Shown here piece by piece: positions 43,721 through 53,206 of a DNA stretch of 64,000 nt; position 1 is the first letter of the stretch; each line of letters begins with the position of its first letter. This DNA is from an uncultured bacterium (GTDB lineage Bacteria > CSSED10-310 > CALFER01). The position numbers were made by a program, and so were the translations under genes. The notes under the pieces were generated by a model. It searched no databases, had not been told where the DNA came from, and was given only the letters and a program-made list of their open reading frames with translations. The stretch lies in the NCBI GenBank assembly GCA_937951895.1, contig CALFER010000021.1, forward strand, positions 1 to 64,000, read 5' to 3'.

Positions 43721-46472
43721 AGCAAGAGACAACCGGTTCTATGGGCATGGACAGTCGGAGTGTGCCCTGTTGATGATCGTGATCCTGTGGTTCACCCCGC
43801 TGCTGCGCGCCGACGAATCCACCTCCCCGAGGCACTGCGTTCAGGCGTCGGTCGAGCCATCCGGGAGCATGAGTCGCGGTGAGTTCCGGCGGTTGAGGGT
43901 TTTCGAGATACCGGGTGAGGTGTATGGGGACGAGATCGAGCGAACGCAGCAGAATATTCTGAAGACGGGGCGCTTCACAAACGTATCGGTGCGGGAAGTC
44001 GAGCGGCCGAAGGGAATCGAACTGGTATTCACGGTCGAACCGCGCCCGTTCGTCCGGACGCTCCGGATCACCGGCAACCGGCAGATTTCGGATCATTCTC
44101 TGAAGAAGGCGATGGATCTGAGCACGTATATGTCTGCGGACACCGAGGCACTGGATGGGGCGGCTCGGCGGCTCGCGGATCACTATCAGTTACTCGGATT
44201 TCCGCGCCCCGGGGTTGCGGTCGAGATCGATGACCGGAGCGAGCACGGCGTCTCGGTTCGCTTCCGGATCGACGAAACGCCTCTCCCCTCGGCGGACGGT
44301 TGCAGGTTGGCGCTGGAAGGCAACCCGGGCATCTGGACCAGACTCCGGCTCCGGACGCGATGGTGGCTGTTCGGGTTCCGCCTCAACCGGATGGGGTTCA
44401 ATGCCGAGGCAATCGAATCGCAGATGAAAGCGTATACGAAACAGCTTCATGAAACGGGATATCTCGATTCGAGCTGGCATTTCGATTCCGAATATACGTC
44501 GGGACAATCGAACGTGTCGAAACGCATCACGCTCGATGCGGGAAAACCCTCGGTGATCCGGATGAAGAACGTCGGTTTTTTTGAGTCCCGACGGATTGCG
44601 GATGCCTGGCAGAGGCGGAATCATTCGCTCGGAGATCGCGAGCTGGCGAGGTTGTCGCGGAGCGCCGTCAAGGTTTTACGCGACAAGGGATATCTCGATG
44701 CGTCCGCCGATGTGGCCGTCCGGACCTGGCAGGACAAGACACTGCTTGCGGTGACCGCCGACACGGGGCCCCGGTATTTCACCTCCCGGATCGAACTGGC
44801 CGGGAACGCGATCGTCCCGGAGACGGACATCCGGAGCGTTCTGCCGATTCACGAGCCGGCGTGGTATCGATTCACGTCATGGATTCAGCCGGACACGATC
44901 CGGACCGCCTCCGAGACGCTGCTCGGATACTATCGCGGACTCGGGTTCACCGATGCCTCGGTCGACACCCGTGCGCTCGAAGGGGGCGGCGAGGCCATGG
45001 TGATCCGTTTCGACATAGCGGAGGGTGAGCGCAAAACAGTTGAATCGGTGCGGTTTCGAGGGGCGCAAGCTGTCGAGGAGCGGGTGTTGAAATCGACGTT
45101 TTCGGTCCGGAAAGGCGATCCGTTCGACTGGAGTCGATTGCGGGTTGGCCTGGATGCGCTGCGCCGGATGTACAAGTCCAGAGGCTACATGAATGTCTCG
45201 GTCGAAGTCGTACCGGGGGAATCGATCGATGGCAAGGTTCCGGTCGACGTGGTCGTCGAAGAGAATGCGGCGCATACGATCGAGGCGCTGCTTGTGCAGG
45301 GGAACTACAAGACGGCTTCCAGTGTTGTGTTCGACGCCGCACGTCTCGGGAGGGGCGACCCGTTCGATCTCGAACCCCTGGCCGAGCTCCAGCAGCGCCT
45401 CTATGAACTCGATCTGTTCGACTCCGTCGCGATCCGTCCCGAGCCATCCGTTACCGGGGATGAGTCGGTCGGGCAGACCGTGGCCATCGAGGTTCGGGAG
45501 CGGCCGACGGGCTACTTTGAGGGAGGGTTCGACGTCAACACGGAACGCGGCATCGAGTTGATGGGGAAAATCGGGGACCGGAATCTGTTCGGCAAGGCGA
45601 TCAGCGGGAGTGTATCGGCGCTGGCGGGACCGCAGCGCAACTCGACCGGTCTCGCGCTGTCGCAGCCCAACATTTTCGGCAGTCGACTCGATCCGTTTTT
45701 GAACGCCTCCTACACGGATGACCGGACGCAGACGGGGTTTTCGGAGGCGATCACGAGTTTCGGGGCGGGTGTGTCCCGGCGGTTTTCGAAGGCTCTGAGG
45801 GCGACATTCGAGTATGGCTATGAGCGCCGGACAGCGTTCGATGTGGCGGAGGATGTCGCGGAGGAACTGGACTACGAAAACGGCCGGATTGCCTCACTCA
45901 TTCCGGGTGTCTCGTATGATTCGCGCGACGACATGTTTTTCCCGCGCAAAGGCAGTCTCGTGTTCGCGCGGCTGAAGTCATCGCTGGATTTCCTGGGAGG
46001 GTCGATGCGGTTTCAGCGGCTGGAATGCGGTGTCCGTCATTACGAGCCGCTCGGGGCATATGCATCGCTGGCGTTTGCCCTGCGCGGGGGCCGGATCTGG
46101 TCACTCCCCAGCGACCTGCCTCTCGGTGAGCGATTTTTCCTGGGCGGCGCGAACTCGCACCGGGGGTTTCACGAACAGGATCTGGGTCCGCTCGGGAGTG
46201 ATGACCATCCGCTCGGCGGACAGACATACTGGCTGGCCAACGCGGAGGCGCGTTTCCCCCTCTACCGGAAGCTGTCGGCGGGAATTTTCATCGATGCGGG
46301 CAACACGTTTCTGACCGAGCCGGAACCGCCGTATGTGCGACCGGCGGCGGGATTCGGACTGCGTCTCGATACGCCGGTCGGCCCCATCCGTGCGGATCTG
46401 GGTTTCAACCTCGACCGGCGGGACGGCGAGGATCCCATGGTGTTTCATCTCGCCATCGGCCATGCGTTTTAG
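43707..46472 (+). CDS. Omp85-family outer membrane assembly protein (TamA/BamA-like)
   Basis: A 921-residue protein. After a signal or hydrophobic segment (about 20-36), a chain of roughly six or seven POTRA-like repeats covers about 60-590 (for example VRTLRITGNRQISDHSLKKAM, VESVRFRGAQAVEERVLKSTF, IEALLVQGNYKTASSVV). A 16-strand barrel follows from about 600 to 921, with the conserved L6 motif FFLGGANSHRGF and a C-terminal beta-signal ending HLAIGHAF. BamA inserts beta-barrels into the outer membrane. The overlap with tamB favours a TamA-type role, while the high POTRA number is more BamA-like. An internal Met (about residue 23) is an alternative start. Confidence 0.92.
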   Translation: MIFTRARDNRFYGHGQSECALLMIVILWFTPLLRADESTSPRHCVQASVEPSGSMSRGEFRRLRVFEIPGEVYGDEIERTQQNILKTGRFTNVSVREVERPKGIELVFTVEPRPFVRTLRITGNRQISDHSLKKAMDLSTYMSADTEALDGAARRLADHYQLLGFPRPGVAVEIDDRSEHGVSVRFRIDETPLPSADGCRLALEGNPGIWTRLRLRTRWWLFGFRLNRMGFNAEAIESQMKAYTKQLHETGYLDSSWHFDSEYTSGQSNVSKRITLDAGKPSVIRMKNVGFFESRRIADAWQRRNHSLGDRELARLSRSAVKVLRDKGYLDASADVAVRTWQDKTLLAVTADTGPRYFTSRIELAGNAIVPETDIRSVLPIHEPAWYRFTSWIQPDTIRTASETLLGYYRGLGFTDASVDTRALEGGGEAMVIRFDIAEGERKTVESVRFRGAQAVEERVLKSTFSVRKGDPFDWSRLRVGLDALRRMYKSRGYMNVSVEVVPGESIDGKVPVDVVVEENAAHTIEALLVQGNYKTASSVVFDAARLGRGDPFDLEPLAELQQRLYELDLFDSVAIRPEPSVTGDESVGQTVAIEVRERPTGYFEGGFDVNTERGIELMGKIGDRNLFGKAISGSVSALAGPQRNSTGLALSQPNIFGSRLDPFLNASYTDDRTQTGFSEAITSFGAGVSRRFSKALRATFEYGYERRTAFDVAEDVAEELDYENGRIASLIPGVSYDSRDDMFFPRKGSLVFARLKSSLDFLGGSMRFQRLECGVRHYEPLGAYASLAFALRGGRIWSLPSDLPLGERFFLGGANSHRGFHEQDLGPLGSDDHPLGGQTYWLANAEARFPLYRKLSAGIFIDAGNTFLTEPEPPYVRPAAGFGLRLDTPVGPIRADLGFNLDRRDGEDPMVFHLAIGHAF

Positions 46473-46486
46473 CGATCCGGAGCCCC

Positions 46487-48982
46487 TCAACCGAGTTCCC
46501 ACAGTCCGGCTTCCGCGAGTCGATTTCTGAGCAGGGTCAGGTCGCTTCGGGGAGTCGACTGCAAGACGGTATGGATGGCATGTGAGGCGGAACGGGCGAT
46601 CGGACGGGCGTGTTCGGCCATTCCGGATTCGGCGAACATGAGTGCGATTCGAGCGATCAGGCGCGCGTGTTCGGGAAAACAGTCCGGGTGCATGAGCATT
46701 TCGGTATGGTGCGTTGCGGTTGCAGCGTGGCGTTCGGAAAGAGCGATCAGATCATCGAGTCGGCCCTGTATCAGAAGGATGCCGGCCAGAGCCGCGCGCA
46801 CGGAGATCAGCATCCGGATCACATTGACCGTTCGCCCTGTCCGGCTGGGGTGATCGATGAGACCTTCGGCTTTGAAAAACGAGGCTGCCGCGGTGTCGTT
46901 GTCACCCAGATCCAGCGCCACCTGACCGAGGTGATGATGCCCGGTCGCCAGCAGATCCATCCATTCCGAGCGGCCTTCGTCACGCACCAGCCGTTCGAGG
47001 ATTGCGAGCGCATCGGTGGCGGCGGTTCGGGCGGAGGCAAGATCCCCGTGACGGCGCAGGATGGAACTGCCCATCATGTGAATCCGGGCGAGTTGCGGCA
47101 GAAATTCGTCGCGACCGGTATCGACGAGGGCAGTCAGGCGGGCCGACGCGTCGCGGATCTGTTCGATGATCATGGAATTATCGAGCAGGCCCGAGCCATG
47201 GAACGCGTGGAACATCTCAGCCGAGGCGATATAGTGGTCGAGCGGTTCGTCAGGGCGGTTCCGTTCTTTCAGGGCAGCGATGATCGATTCGAGCCGCATG
47301 AGGAAGATTTCGCGAGGCGCGTGAGGCTGCAGGGCGAGCGTCAGGTTGTAGTCGGTCAGGATCGACAGGAGGCTCCCGCCGGATTCAGTCCGGTCCTCAT
47401 TCAGCAGAGTCTGCGCGGATCGAAACGCCTTCGTTGCCTGATCGCGTTTGGACAGCCGGGTTTTGACGATGCCGAGATTCGTCAGGAAACGGGCGGCGTC
47501 GCGGCGGGAGTGGGCGAGGATCGGATCCGACGGACGGGTGAGCAGTTCGAGTCCGCGTTCGTACAGGGATTCCGCGCGAGCGTGATCACCGGAAATCGAG
47601 GCTGAGCGGGCCATCGTGTCGATCACCTCGAGATGAAGACGGATCGCTTCGGGTTCACGGACTTCATAGGCGAGGTGCCCGCAGGCGAGATCCAGCAGGG
47701 CATTTGAACCGGAGAAATCGCCGATAAACTGAAGATAGCGGCTGAACTCGAGCAGGAAGGCGGAGAATTCGAGACGGGTATCGAGCTGCTGAAAATGATC
47801 GGCTGTCTGATACAGCTCCTGTGCGGCGTGGAACAGTTCCAGATCCGAGAACGACGCGAGCCCTTTCTGGATTTCGTCATCGGAGTGAACGACGGTCAGG
47901 GATGCCGAGTGATTGTTGGCGTAGGCTCGCATGTACCATTCTTTCGGATCGGACCAGCCGTTGCCCTGCCCCGTTTCGCGGGACAGCGGCTTCATCCACA
48001 AATTCCGCCGGGGTGTCGGCGCTTCGGATGGCCGGTGATACGCACGGCCGGTCTCGGCACGGTAGGCATGGATCAATCGATCGGCAATGTCACCCATGTC
48101 GTCGAAGCGGGTGCTGGTATCGCGTTGCAGACACCCCCGGATGATCGCCCGCAGACGGATCGGGAGAATACCGGTACTGATCCGTCCGTCGCGGTCCATC
48201 TGGTCGAGCACGAAATCGGCAAGAAAACCCTGGTTGATCGGGAGATCCCCCGTGAGCAGTTCGATCAGCGAAACGCCGAAACTCCAGATATCCGTCTGAT
48301 GGGTCATGGGTTGCCGGCCGGCCTGTTCGGGTGAACTGTAGGCGATCGTCATTCCGTAAGCGCTGTCCGTGAGAAAGCTGTTGGGCTCGAAAGCGGTTCC
48401 CGAAATGATACCGTCGAACATCGGATTCGACCGCGAAAGGCCGAAATCGGTGAGTTTCGCGATCCCATCCGGTGTCATCAGCACATTGGCCGGCTTGACA
48501 TCGAAGTGGATGATTCCGTGATCGTGAGCAACCTTCAGACCGCGTGCAATCTGGATCGCGGAGTCGAGACGCGACGCGAGATCGGGGAATTTGTGCTGAT
48601 AGATCCAGGATCGGAGTGATCCGCCGCTCAAGTAATCCGAAAAAATACAGATCCGGTGGTCGATCGACCGGTAGAACCGGCATGTCGTGATATTCGGATG
48701 CAAGGGCAGTTCGAGCCAGGTTCTGAGTTCGCGGATCAGCGCCTGCCGCTCCGCAAACGATACCTCGGTCCAGTCCCCCATCGTTTTGACCGCAAAGAGC
48801 TCCTGGTCGCTCAGACGCCGGACCCGGTAGACCGTTCCGATGCCTCCCTTTCCGAGAATGCCGTCGATGATGTAATCGGCGAACAGGGGGGTCCCGATCT
48901 GCCACAGTTCCGAGGTGTTCGACTGAGTTGTCGGCAGCAGTCCATTAGATCGATTCTCAATCATGGTCGTTTCGTCGTTCAT
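46487..48982 (-). CDS. Ser/Thr protein kinase with C-terminal TPR region
   Basis: An 831-residue protein. The kinase domain (about 37-330) has a Gly loop (ILGKGGIGTVYRV), Lys66 (FAVKTM) and DFG at 179-181. The catalytic loop reads IIHFDVKPANVL, HFD (159-161) instead of HRD, making this a non-RD kinase that should not need Arg-coupled activation-loop phosphorylation. The C-terminal 450 residues are helical TPR-like repeats. No membrane helix is seen. Start ATG 48982 is supported by aaagg 6 bp upstream; an in-frame extension to 49039 and ATG 48964 are alternatives. It converges on the Omp85 gene with a 14-bp gap. Confidence 0.86.
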   Translation of the reverse strand: MNDETTMIENRSNGLLPTTQSNTSELWQIGTPLFADYIIDGILGKGGIGTVYRVRRLSDQELFAVKTMGDWTEVSFAERQALIRELRTWLELPLHPNITTCRFYRSIDHRICIFSDYLSGGSLRSWIYQHKFPDLASRLDSAIQIARGLKVAHDHGIIHFDVKPANVLMTPDGIAKLTDFGLSRSNPMFDGIISGTAFEPNSFLTDSAYGMTIAYSSPEQAGRQPMTHQTDIWSFGVSLIELLTGDLPINQGFLADFVLDQMDRDGRISTGILPIRLRAIIRGCLQRDTSTRFDDMGDIADRLIHAYRAETGRAYHRPSEAPTPRRNLWMKPLSRETGQGNGWSDPKEWYMRAYANNHSASLTVVHSDDEIQKGLASFSDLELFHAAQELYQTADHFQQLDTRLEFSAFLLEFSRYLQFIGDFSGSNALLDLACGHLAYEVREPEAIRLHLEVIDTMARSASISGDHARAESLYERGLELLTRPSDPILAHSRRDAARFLTNLGIVKTRLSKRDQATKAFRSAQTLLNEDRTESGGSLLSILTDYNLTLALQPHAPREIFLMRLESIIAALKERNRPDEPLDHYIASAEMFHAFHGSGLLDNSMIIEQIRDASARLTALVDTGRDEFLPQLARIHMMGSSILRRHGDLASARTAATDALAILERLVRDEGRSEWMDLLATGHHHLGQVALDLGDNDTAAASFFKAEGLIDHPSRTGRTVNVIRMLISVRAALAGILLIQGRLDDLIALSERHAATATHHTEMLMHPDCFPEHARLIARIALMFAESGMAEHARPIARSASHAIHTVLQSTPRSDLTLLRNRLAEAGLWELG

Positions 48983-49087
48983 CGTTGCCTTTGACTTTCC
49001 TCCTCCCGGGCCGAGGAGAATTACATACGGTTGATCCAATCAAATAGCAAGCCTCGGGGCAGGCTCGCATTTCCGATTACATTAAAC

Positions 49088-49116
49088 TTGACAAATAAAA
49101 TCAAGATTCTTTAAAT
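49088..49116 (+). promoter_or_regulatory. Sigma70-like promoter of the DUF4397 gene
   Basis: TTGACA (49088-49093) and TTAAAT (49111-49116) are 17 bp apart in an AT-rich stretch 93 bp upstream of the start codon. Confidence 0.55.
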
Positions 49117-49208
49117 AAAAGCATCCGGTCGCGACCGGGAACGTCAATCGGGCCGACCGGGACAGGAACTCTTCAACATGGTTCAGGTGACTCATGGAGG
49201 AACATACG

Positions 49209-50576
49209 ATGAAATCGAAACAATATATAGTCGGATTCGGATTGGCATTTACCGTTCTATTCTCGGTTGTATCGAGCGCGATGCAGAGCACGCATGCGCC
49301 GGGAGTCATCGACCGGAACGGGTATCTTCGCATCATCCATCTTTCTCCGGACACGCCCGATCTGACGGTTCGGATCGATGGTGTGGACCGTCTGGTGGAT
49401 CGGCTGGCGTTCACTCAATCCACCGAGTATCGCGCGATTCCAGCCGGGCGTTACTCATTTGATCTCATCACGGTTGATGATGGGTATGGCGAGAACGAAC
49501 TGATCAAGATCAGCGACTGGGCAGTCGATGCGGGTGATCGGGTGACGCTGGTCGTCTATGATCGGATGAGCGAACTGAAGACCATGCTGATCGATGAGAA
49601 TCTGCTGTTCCCGTCGGTTCGGCATGATGTGGCGGCGCGGGTCATTCACGCGGCGCATGATGCCGGTCCGGTGGATTTGTGGCGTTTGCCCCTCGGCAAG
49701 GGTCTTCCGGTGATGCTCCTGGAGGATCTCGGGTTCGGCGAAACACGGGACGGATTATGGATCCCCTCGACAGGGATACGGATCGGGATCGATGCCGACA
49801 TGGACCGTGTTGCGGATTTCCGGTATGCGGTACCCGGTTTGCGAGTGGATGGTGTGGTCAATGTGTTTGCCGTTCAGGACTTGCTTGGGGTCGTGTTTAT
49901 TGTGGCGCAGATGCCGGATGGTGAGACCGTGCGGATCGATCCGAGGAATTCGGGTACGTTTCGTTTCGTGAATCTGTCTCCGGGTCCGTTCGAGTTTGAT
50001 GTATGGTTCAACGAACGGATGCCGTTCGAGCAGTTGATCGGGTTTGGCGAAGCGGGAGATTTCCGGAGGCTCATGACGGGGTTGCATACGTTCGACATTT
50101 CGACCTCGGGGTGTGCTCCGGATGAGTCACTGATTCGGCTGAAGGATGTTCCGATCAAGGATGGCCGGGCATACACTCTGGTGGCATTCGACCGGCTGAC
50201 CAAGATCAAGGCGATGATTCTCGAGGAGAACCCGGTTGACATGAAGGATGGACAGATCGCGCTGCGGCCTGTGCATCTTGCAGTCGGGGCGGGGCAGGTG
50301 GATCTGCTCATCGAGAATCGTTCGGGTGAAACCGTGCCGCTGTGGAAGGATCTGGATTTTGCGGCGTCCGGCGAAGCGAGGATACTGGAACAGGCCGAGT
50401 TTGTGTTCGGAGTGGATCTGAATCGTGACGGCAAGGCGGACATACGGTTCGAGGTTCCCGAGATGGTGAGCGGGACGGTTGGAAATCTGTTTCTGGTCAT
50501 CGACGGGGATGCGTTGCGGTTACGGATTCAGACGCGTGATGGCGGGATGATGGTGATTGATTCCGTCAAGTCGTAG
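49209..50576 (+). CDS. Secreted DUF4397 protein
   Basis: A 455-residue exported protein with an N-terminal signal peptide (about 1-25). Two DUF4397-type modules follow: one starts at LRIIHLSPDTPDLTVRIDG (with VIHAAHDAGPVDLW) and the second at FRFVNLSPGPFEFDVWF (with RPVHLAVGAGQVDLL). Each ends in a linker that includes a calcium-like loop (DADMDRVADFRY; DLNRDGKADIRF). DUF4397 domains form extracellular Ig-like sandwiches of unknown ligand. No C-terminal sorting domain. The start ATG 49209 has tggagg 9 bp upstream. Confidence 0.82.
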   Translation: MKSKQYIVGFGLAFTVLFSVVSSAMQSTHAPGVIDRNGYLRIIHLSPDTPDLTVRIDGVDRLVDRLAFTQSTEYRAIPAGRYSFDLITVDDGYGENELIKISDWAVDAGDRVTLVVYDRMSELKTMLIDENLLFPSVRHDVAARVIHAAHDAGPVDLWRLPLGKGLPVMLLEDLGFGETRDGLWIPSTGIRIGIDADMDRVADFRYAVPGLRVDGVVNVFAVQDLLGVVFIVAQMPDGETVRIDPRNSGTFRFVNLSPGPFEFDVWFNERMPFEQLIGFGEAGDFRRLMTGLHTFDISTSGCAPDESLIRLKDVPIKDGRAYTLVAFDRLTKIKAMILEENPVDMKDGQIALRPVHLAVGAGQVDLLIENRSGETVPLWKDLDFAASGEARILEQAEFVFGVDLNRDGKADIRFEVPEMVSGTVGNLFLVIDGDALRLRIQTRDGGMMVIDSVKS

Positions 50577-50603
50577 TATTCAGTGTGGATTGTGTTCGTG
50601 AAG

Positions 50604-50653
50604 GCGTTCCGGAGCAAACCGTTCGATACCGGTTCCGGAGCGCTTTCTTTTTA
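50604..50653 (+). terminator. Intrinsic terminator after the DUF4397 gene
   Basis: GCGTTCCGGA (50604-50613) pairs with TCCGGAGCGC (50634-50643), 10 bp with one GU wobble, followed by TTTCTTTTT. The 20-nt loop can form a small inner hairpin. Confidence 0.82.
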
Positions 50654-50688
50654 TACGTCCCGCCGAAGCCTGCCGAGGCGACGGTTAG

Positions 50689-50731
50689 ATAAGGGGACAC
50701 TTTACTTAATTCGGTATAATTCGGTTTAGAG
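50689..50731. repeat. Partial end of the 52-kb palindromic repeat family
   Basis: Begins ataaggggacac and contains tacttaattcgg, i.e. one terminal arm of the repeat described for 50734-50867. It lies immediately before the full copy. Confidence 0.7.
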
Positions 50732-50733
50732 AG

Positions 50734-50867
50734 ATAAGGGGACACCTTACTTAATTCGATTATAGGTTTGAAGTTTTCGGTTTTCAGTTTTCAGATGCCC
50801 ATGTATGTGGGCGGAACAGCTTTTTAGCTGGAGTCACAGGTGAATTAAGTAAGGTGTCCCTTTATTT
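50734..50867. repeat. MITE-like palindromic repeat, copy 1
   Basis: Termini are inverted repeats of about 26 bp: ataaggggacaccttac plus ttaattc, and gaattaagtaagg plus tgtccctttattt. The interior is shared with copy 2 (gtttgaagttttcgg, cagatgcccatgtatg). No ORF is inside. Sequence identity with copy 2 continues about 40 bp past the inverted repeat, to near 50907, so copies 1 and 2 form direct repeats of about 175 bp flanking the gene between them. Confidence 0.88.
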
Positions 50868-50905
50868 CTGTTGAACAGTAATTTTTACGCTGACGATCGG
50901 GATGC

Positions 50906-52381
50906 TTATCGAAACCGGAACATCACCGCCGAGTAATCCCCGATCAGTTCACCGGTCTCGGGGTTGACCATCGCCGCATACAGCGTGAAGGGCCCGAGTT
51001 CACCCAGACCATCCGGCACCGTGAACGTCAGAAAGGATTGCTCCGGCACTCCGTTTGACGGGATGACTCGCGCCTGAAAGGATACTTCCTCTGTCCAGCC
51101 GGGATACCAGTAGTACCGACCGTAGGCTTCGAGACAGCAGTAGAAATCGGCCTGAAACGGGCTTCCGGTATGGTTCTGGAGTTCCAGGTGCAGATCGAAG
51201 GGCTCGTTTCCATGGTAGGTGTTGGGATGGAGTCTCAGACAGGCACCGGGACGATCACGTGTTTTCATCGCGTGAAAGGACTGTTTCCGCTTGTCAAAAT
51301 GCCATTCTTTGGTGAACAGATGCAGGTTCCCATGGGAATCGCTCAGAATGTTCTCGGGGAAAAACCGATCGCCCTGGCAGAGTTCTACTTCAGGATGTTC
51401 GTCCATGCACGACATATCTCGGTACTCCGTGCAGGATGGATTTGTAGCATCTGGACTTGGTGTGCCAATGCGATAATACCGCTGCCACGCTGTCTGTAAA
51501 ACGTTGAATGGATCGATCGATATCTTCGGTGCATATTCCTCAATAAACGGCCATGGCCAATGTGTGCTCTGCTGAACCTCATCGGTCATCGATCCGCCCG
51601 GAACTGCGATCATCGCAGTATAAGCGGTTTCGATCTCATCGATCCGTTTCGTGTACCCGATGCGCACCCGGTCGAAGTGATCCACTTCCGCATATACATT
51701 GTCGATATGAGTCAAATTGGGATAATAGTACCGATCCCAGGAACCATCGGGATGAATATGGGAATGTCCGTATCGGACTCCGATGCTTGAAGATGCCCAC
51801 CAGAACAGATGCGCATCGCCCCATAAACCGCTTGAGAGATCGGTAAACCACTCGATACCTTCACCTGTTCCCACATACTCAAAATTCACCCACCCGTCCC
51901 CATCGTTCTGAATTTTGGTAACCAGGTTGAATCCCATTCCGACAATACCGGCAGCGATGATCCGTCCGTCCGAGGTCACCGTAATCGACGGATCCGAAGT
52001 CGCCGGCCAACTGAGCGGTTCCGGTTCGCTCCAGTTCCCGGCCTCATCCGTCACGATATAGTAAAACTGGTTGTCGTACAGAATCGCATGGAATCGACCG
52101 TCAGGTCCGGCACAGATCGCAGTCTCACCGGAAAATAACGGAAGAGGGGTGGGTTCGCTCCAGACATTGTTCTTGTAAATGATCGAAAACATCTCAGTGC
52201 CACTACCATCGTAATCATATTCAGCTACGATAACACAGATCATATCGTCCGAGTTGATCGCTGACCACGAGGCCGTCCCGTCGTGCAGTCCCGAAAGCGG
52301 TTCGAAGGCCGACCAGTCCGCACCTGCTAGTTGCGTCATCAGTACCGTGATCAGGACGATTTCCCAGCGTCTGTGGTTCAT
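50906..52381 (-). CDS. Secreted protein of unknown function with shared C-terminal domain
   Basis: A 491-residue exported protein with a signal peptide (about 1-20). The central region (about 25-370) contains propeller-like repeats of the sort ICAGPDGRFHAILYDN, ITVTSDGRIIAAG and ILSDSHGNLHLF, consistent with a six- or seven-bladed Asp-box-like propeller. The C-terminal 115 residues are the shared domain (GNEPFDLHLELQNHTGSPF, CLEAYGRYYWYPGW, ending SAVMFRFR). Start ATG 52381 is supported by aaaggagg. Direct repeats of about 175 bp flank the gene, and its stop codon lies at the inner edge of copy 1. Confidence 0.8.
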   Translation of the reverse strand: MNHRRWEIVLITVLMTQLAGADWSAFEPLSGLHDGTASWSAINSDDMICVIVAEYDYDGSGTEMFSIIYKNNVWSEPTPLPLFSGETAICAGPDGRFHAILYDNQFYYIVTDEAGNWSEPEPLSWPATSDPSITVTSDGRIIAAGIVGMGFNLVTKIQNDGDGWVNFEYVGTGEGIEWFTDLSSGLWGDAHLFWWASSSIGVRYGHSHIHPDGSWDRYYYPNLTHIDNVYAEVDHFDRVRIGYTKRIDEIETAYTAMIAVPGGSMTDEVQQSTHWPWPFIEEYAPKISIDPFNVLQTAWQRYYRIGTPSPDATNPSCTEYRDMSCMDEHPEVELCQGDRFFPENILSDSHGNLHLFTKEWHFDKRKQSFHAMKTRDRPGACLRLHPNTYHGNEPFDLHLELQNHTGSPFQADFYCCLEAYGRYYWYPGWTEEVSFQARVIPSNGVPEQSFLTFTVPDGLGELGPFTLYAAMVNPETGELIGDYSAVMFRFR

Positions 52382-52506
52382 GTCGATTCGACCTCCTTTT
52401 CTGATCATACACGCAACCCTCTGCCAAAAGGAGTAAAATATGGACAAAAATTCGACTCGACTTCCCTGGATTTCTGTGTCATTCCCCGGCGACTCTCGCT
52501 CAGGAT

Positions 52507-52642
52507 AAATAAGGGGACACCTTACTTAATTCGATTATAGGTTTGAAGTTTTCGGTTGTCAGTTTTCAGATGCCCATGTATGTGGGCGGAACAGCTTTTT
52601 AGCTGGAGTCACAGGTGAATTAAGTAAGGTGTCCCTTTATTT
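52507..52642. repeat. MITE-like palindromic repeat, copy 2
   Basis: Starts aaataaggggacacc and ends ggtgtccctttattt. Nearly identical to copy 1, including about 40 bp after the terminal arm (ctgttgaacagtaattt, gacgctgacga). The following stretch 52643-52823 holds no gene or site that I recognise. Confidence 0.88.
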
Positions 52643-52823
52643 CTGTTGAACAGTAATTTGACGCTGACGATTGGGATGCTTCCGGACGGATTCTTCCCGT
52701 TCCGTCCTTCGACTGTCGCTCAAGACGAACGGGTATAGTAGTTCAATCGGCGTTGGTATCGGCATCGATCGAGATGTTTATCCACCGATTACGCAGATTT
52801 CACAGAAAACTACCTTTTAAAAT

Positions 52824-52958
52824 AAATAAGGGGACACCTTACCTAATTCGGTTTTGGTTTGAAGTTTTCGGTTTTCAGTTTTCAGATGATCATGTTTTAA
52901 GGGGTGACCGCCTGGTGACCAGAGTCAGCTTTGAATTAAGTATGGTGTCCCTTTATTT
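52824..52958. repeat. MITE-like palindromic repeat, copy 3 (divergent)
   Basis: Same terminal arms (aaataaggggacacc; ggtgtccctttattt) and left interior (gtttgaagttttcgg). The right interior is different and carries its own hairpin around ggtgaccgcctggtgacc. Length matches copies 1 and 2. Confidence 0.85.
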
Positions 52959-52981
52959 CAGTATAGCGAGAAACTGGTGTG

Positions 52982-53089
52982 TTATAAGGTCGCGCCGTCC
53001 TTCTTCTGGCGCTTGAGCTCGCGCTTTTCCTTGATCGACTTCTCGGGTTTCTTCTTCACGTTCTTGGGGGGTTTCAATTCACGTCCCAT
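52982..53089 (-). CDS. 35-residue lysine-rich protein
   Basis: A short gene encoding a 35-residue, very basic peptide (begins MGRELKPPKNVKKKPE, then SIKEKRELKRQKKDGATL; about 12 Lys, no Cys). The start ATG has aaaggag about 14 bp upstream and a good TTGACA promoter lies 65-90 bp further. A nucleic-acid-associated or ribosome-associated role is possible but not shown by the sequence. Confidence 0.6.
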   Translation of the reverse strand: MGRELKPPKNVKKKPEKSIKEKRELKRQKKDGATL

Positions 53090-53151
53090 ACCTTTTCGTC
53101 TCCTTTCACAGAAGCAGAATTCATGTTGCACAGGCATTGTTGCATATCTAT

Positions 53152-53180
53152 GTTTTAACCGAATCCTCTCAACCTGTCAA
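53152..53180 (-). promoter_or_regulatory. Promoter of the lysine-rich small gene
   Basis: On the minus strand TTGACA (53180-53175) and TAAAAC (53157-53152) are 17 bp apart. Confidence 0.5.
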
Positions 53181-53206
53181 ATCGCTAACAAACTGATTTC
53201 ATTCGA

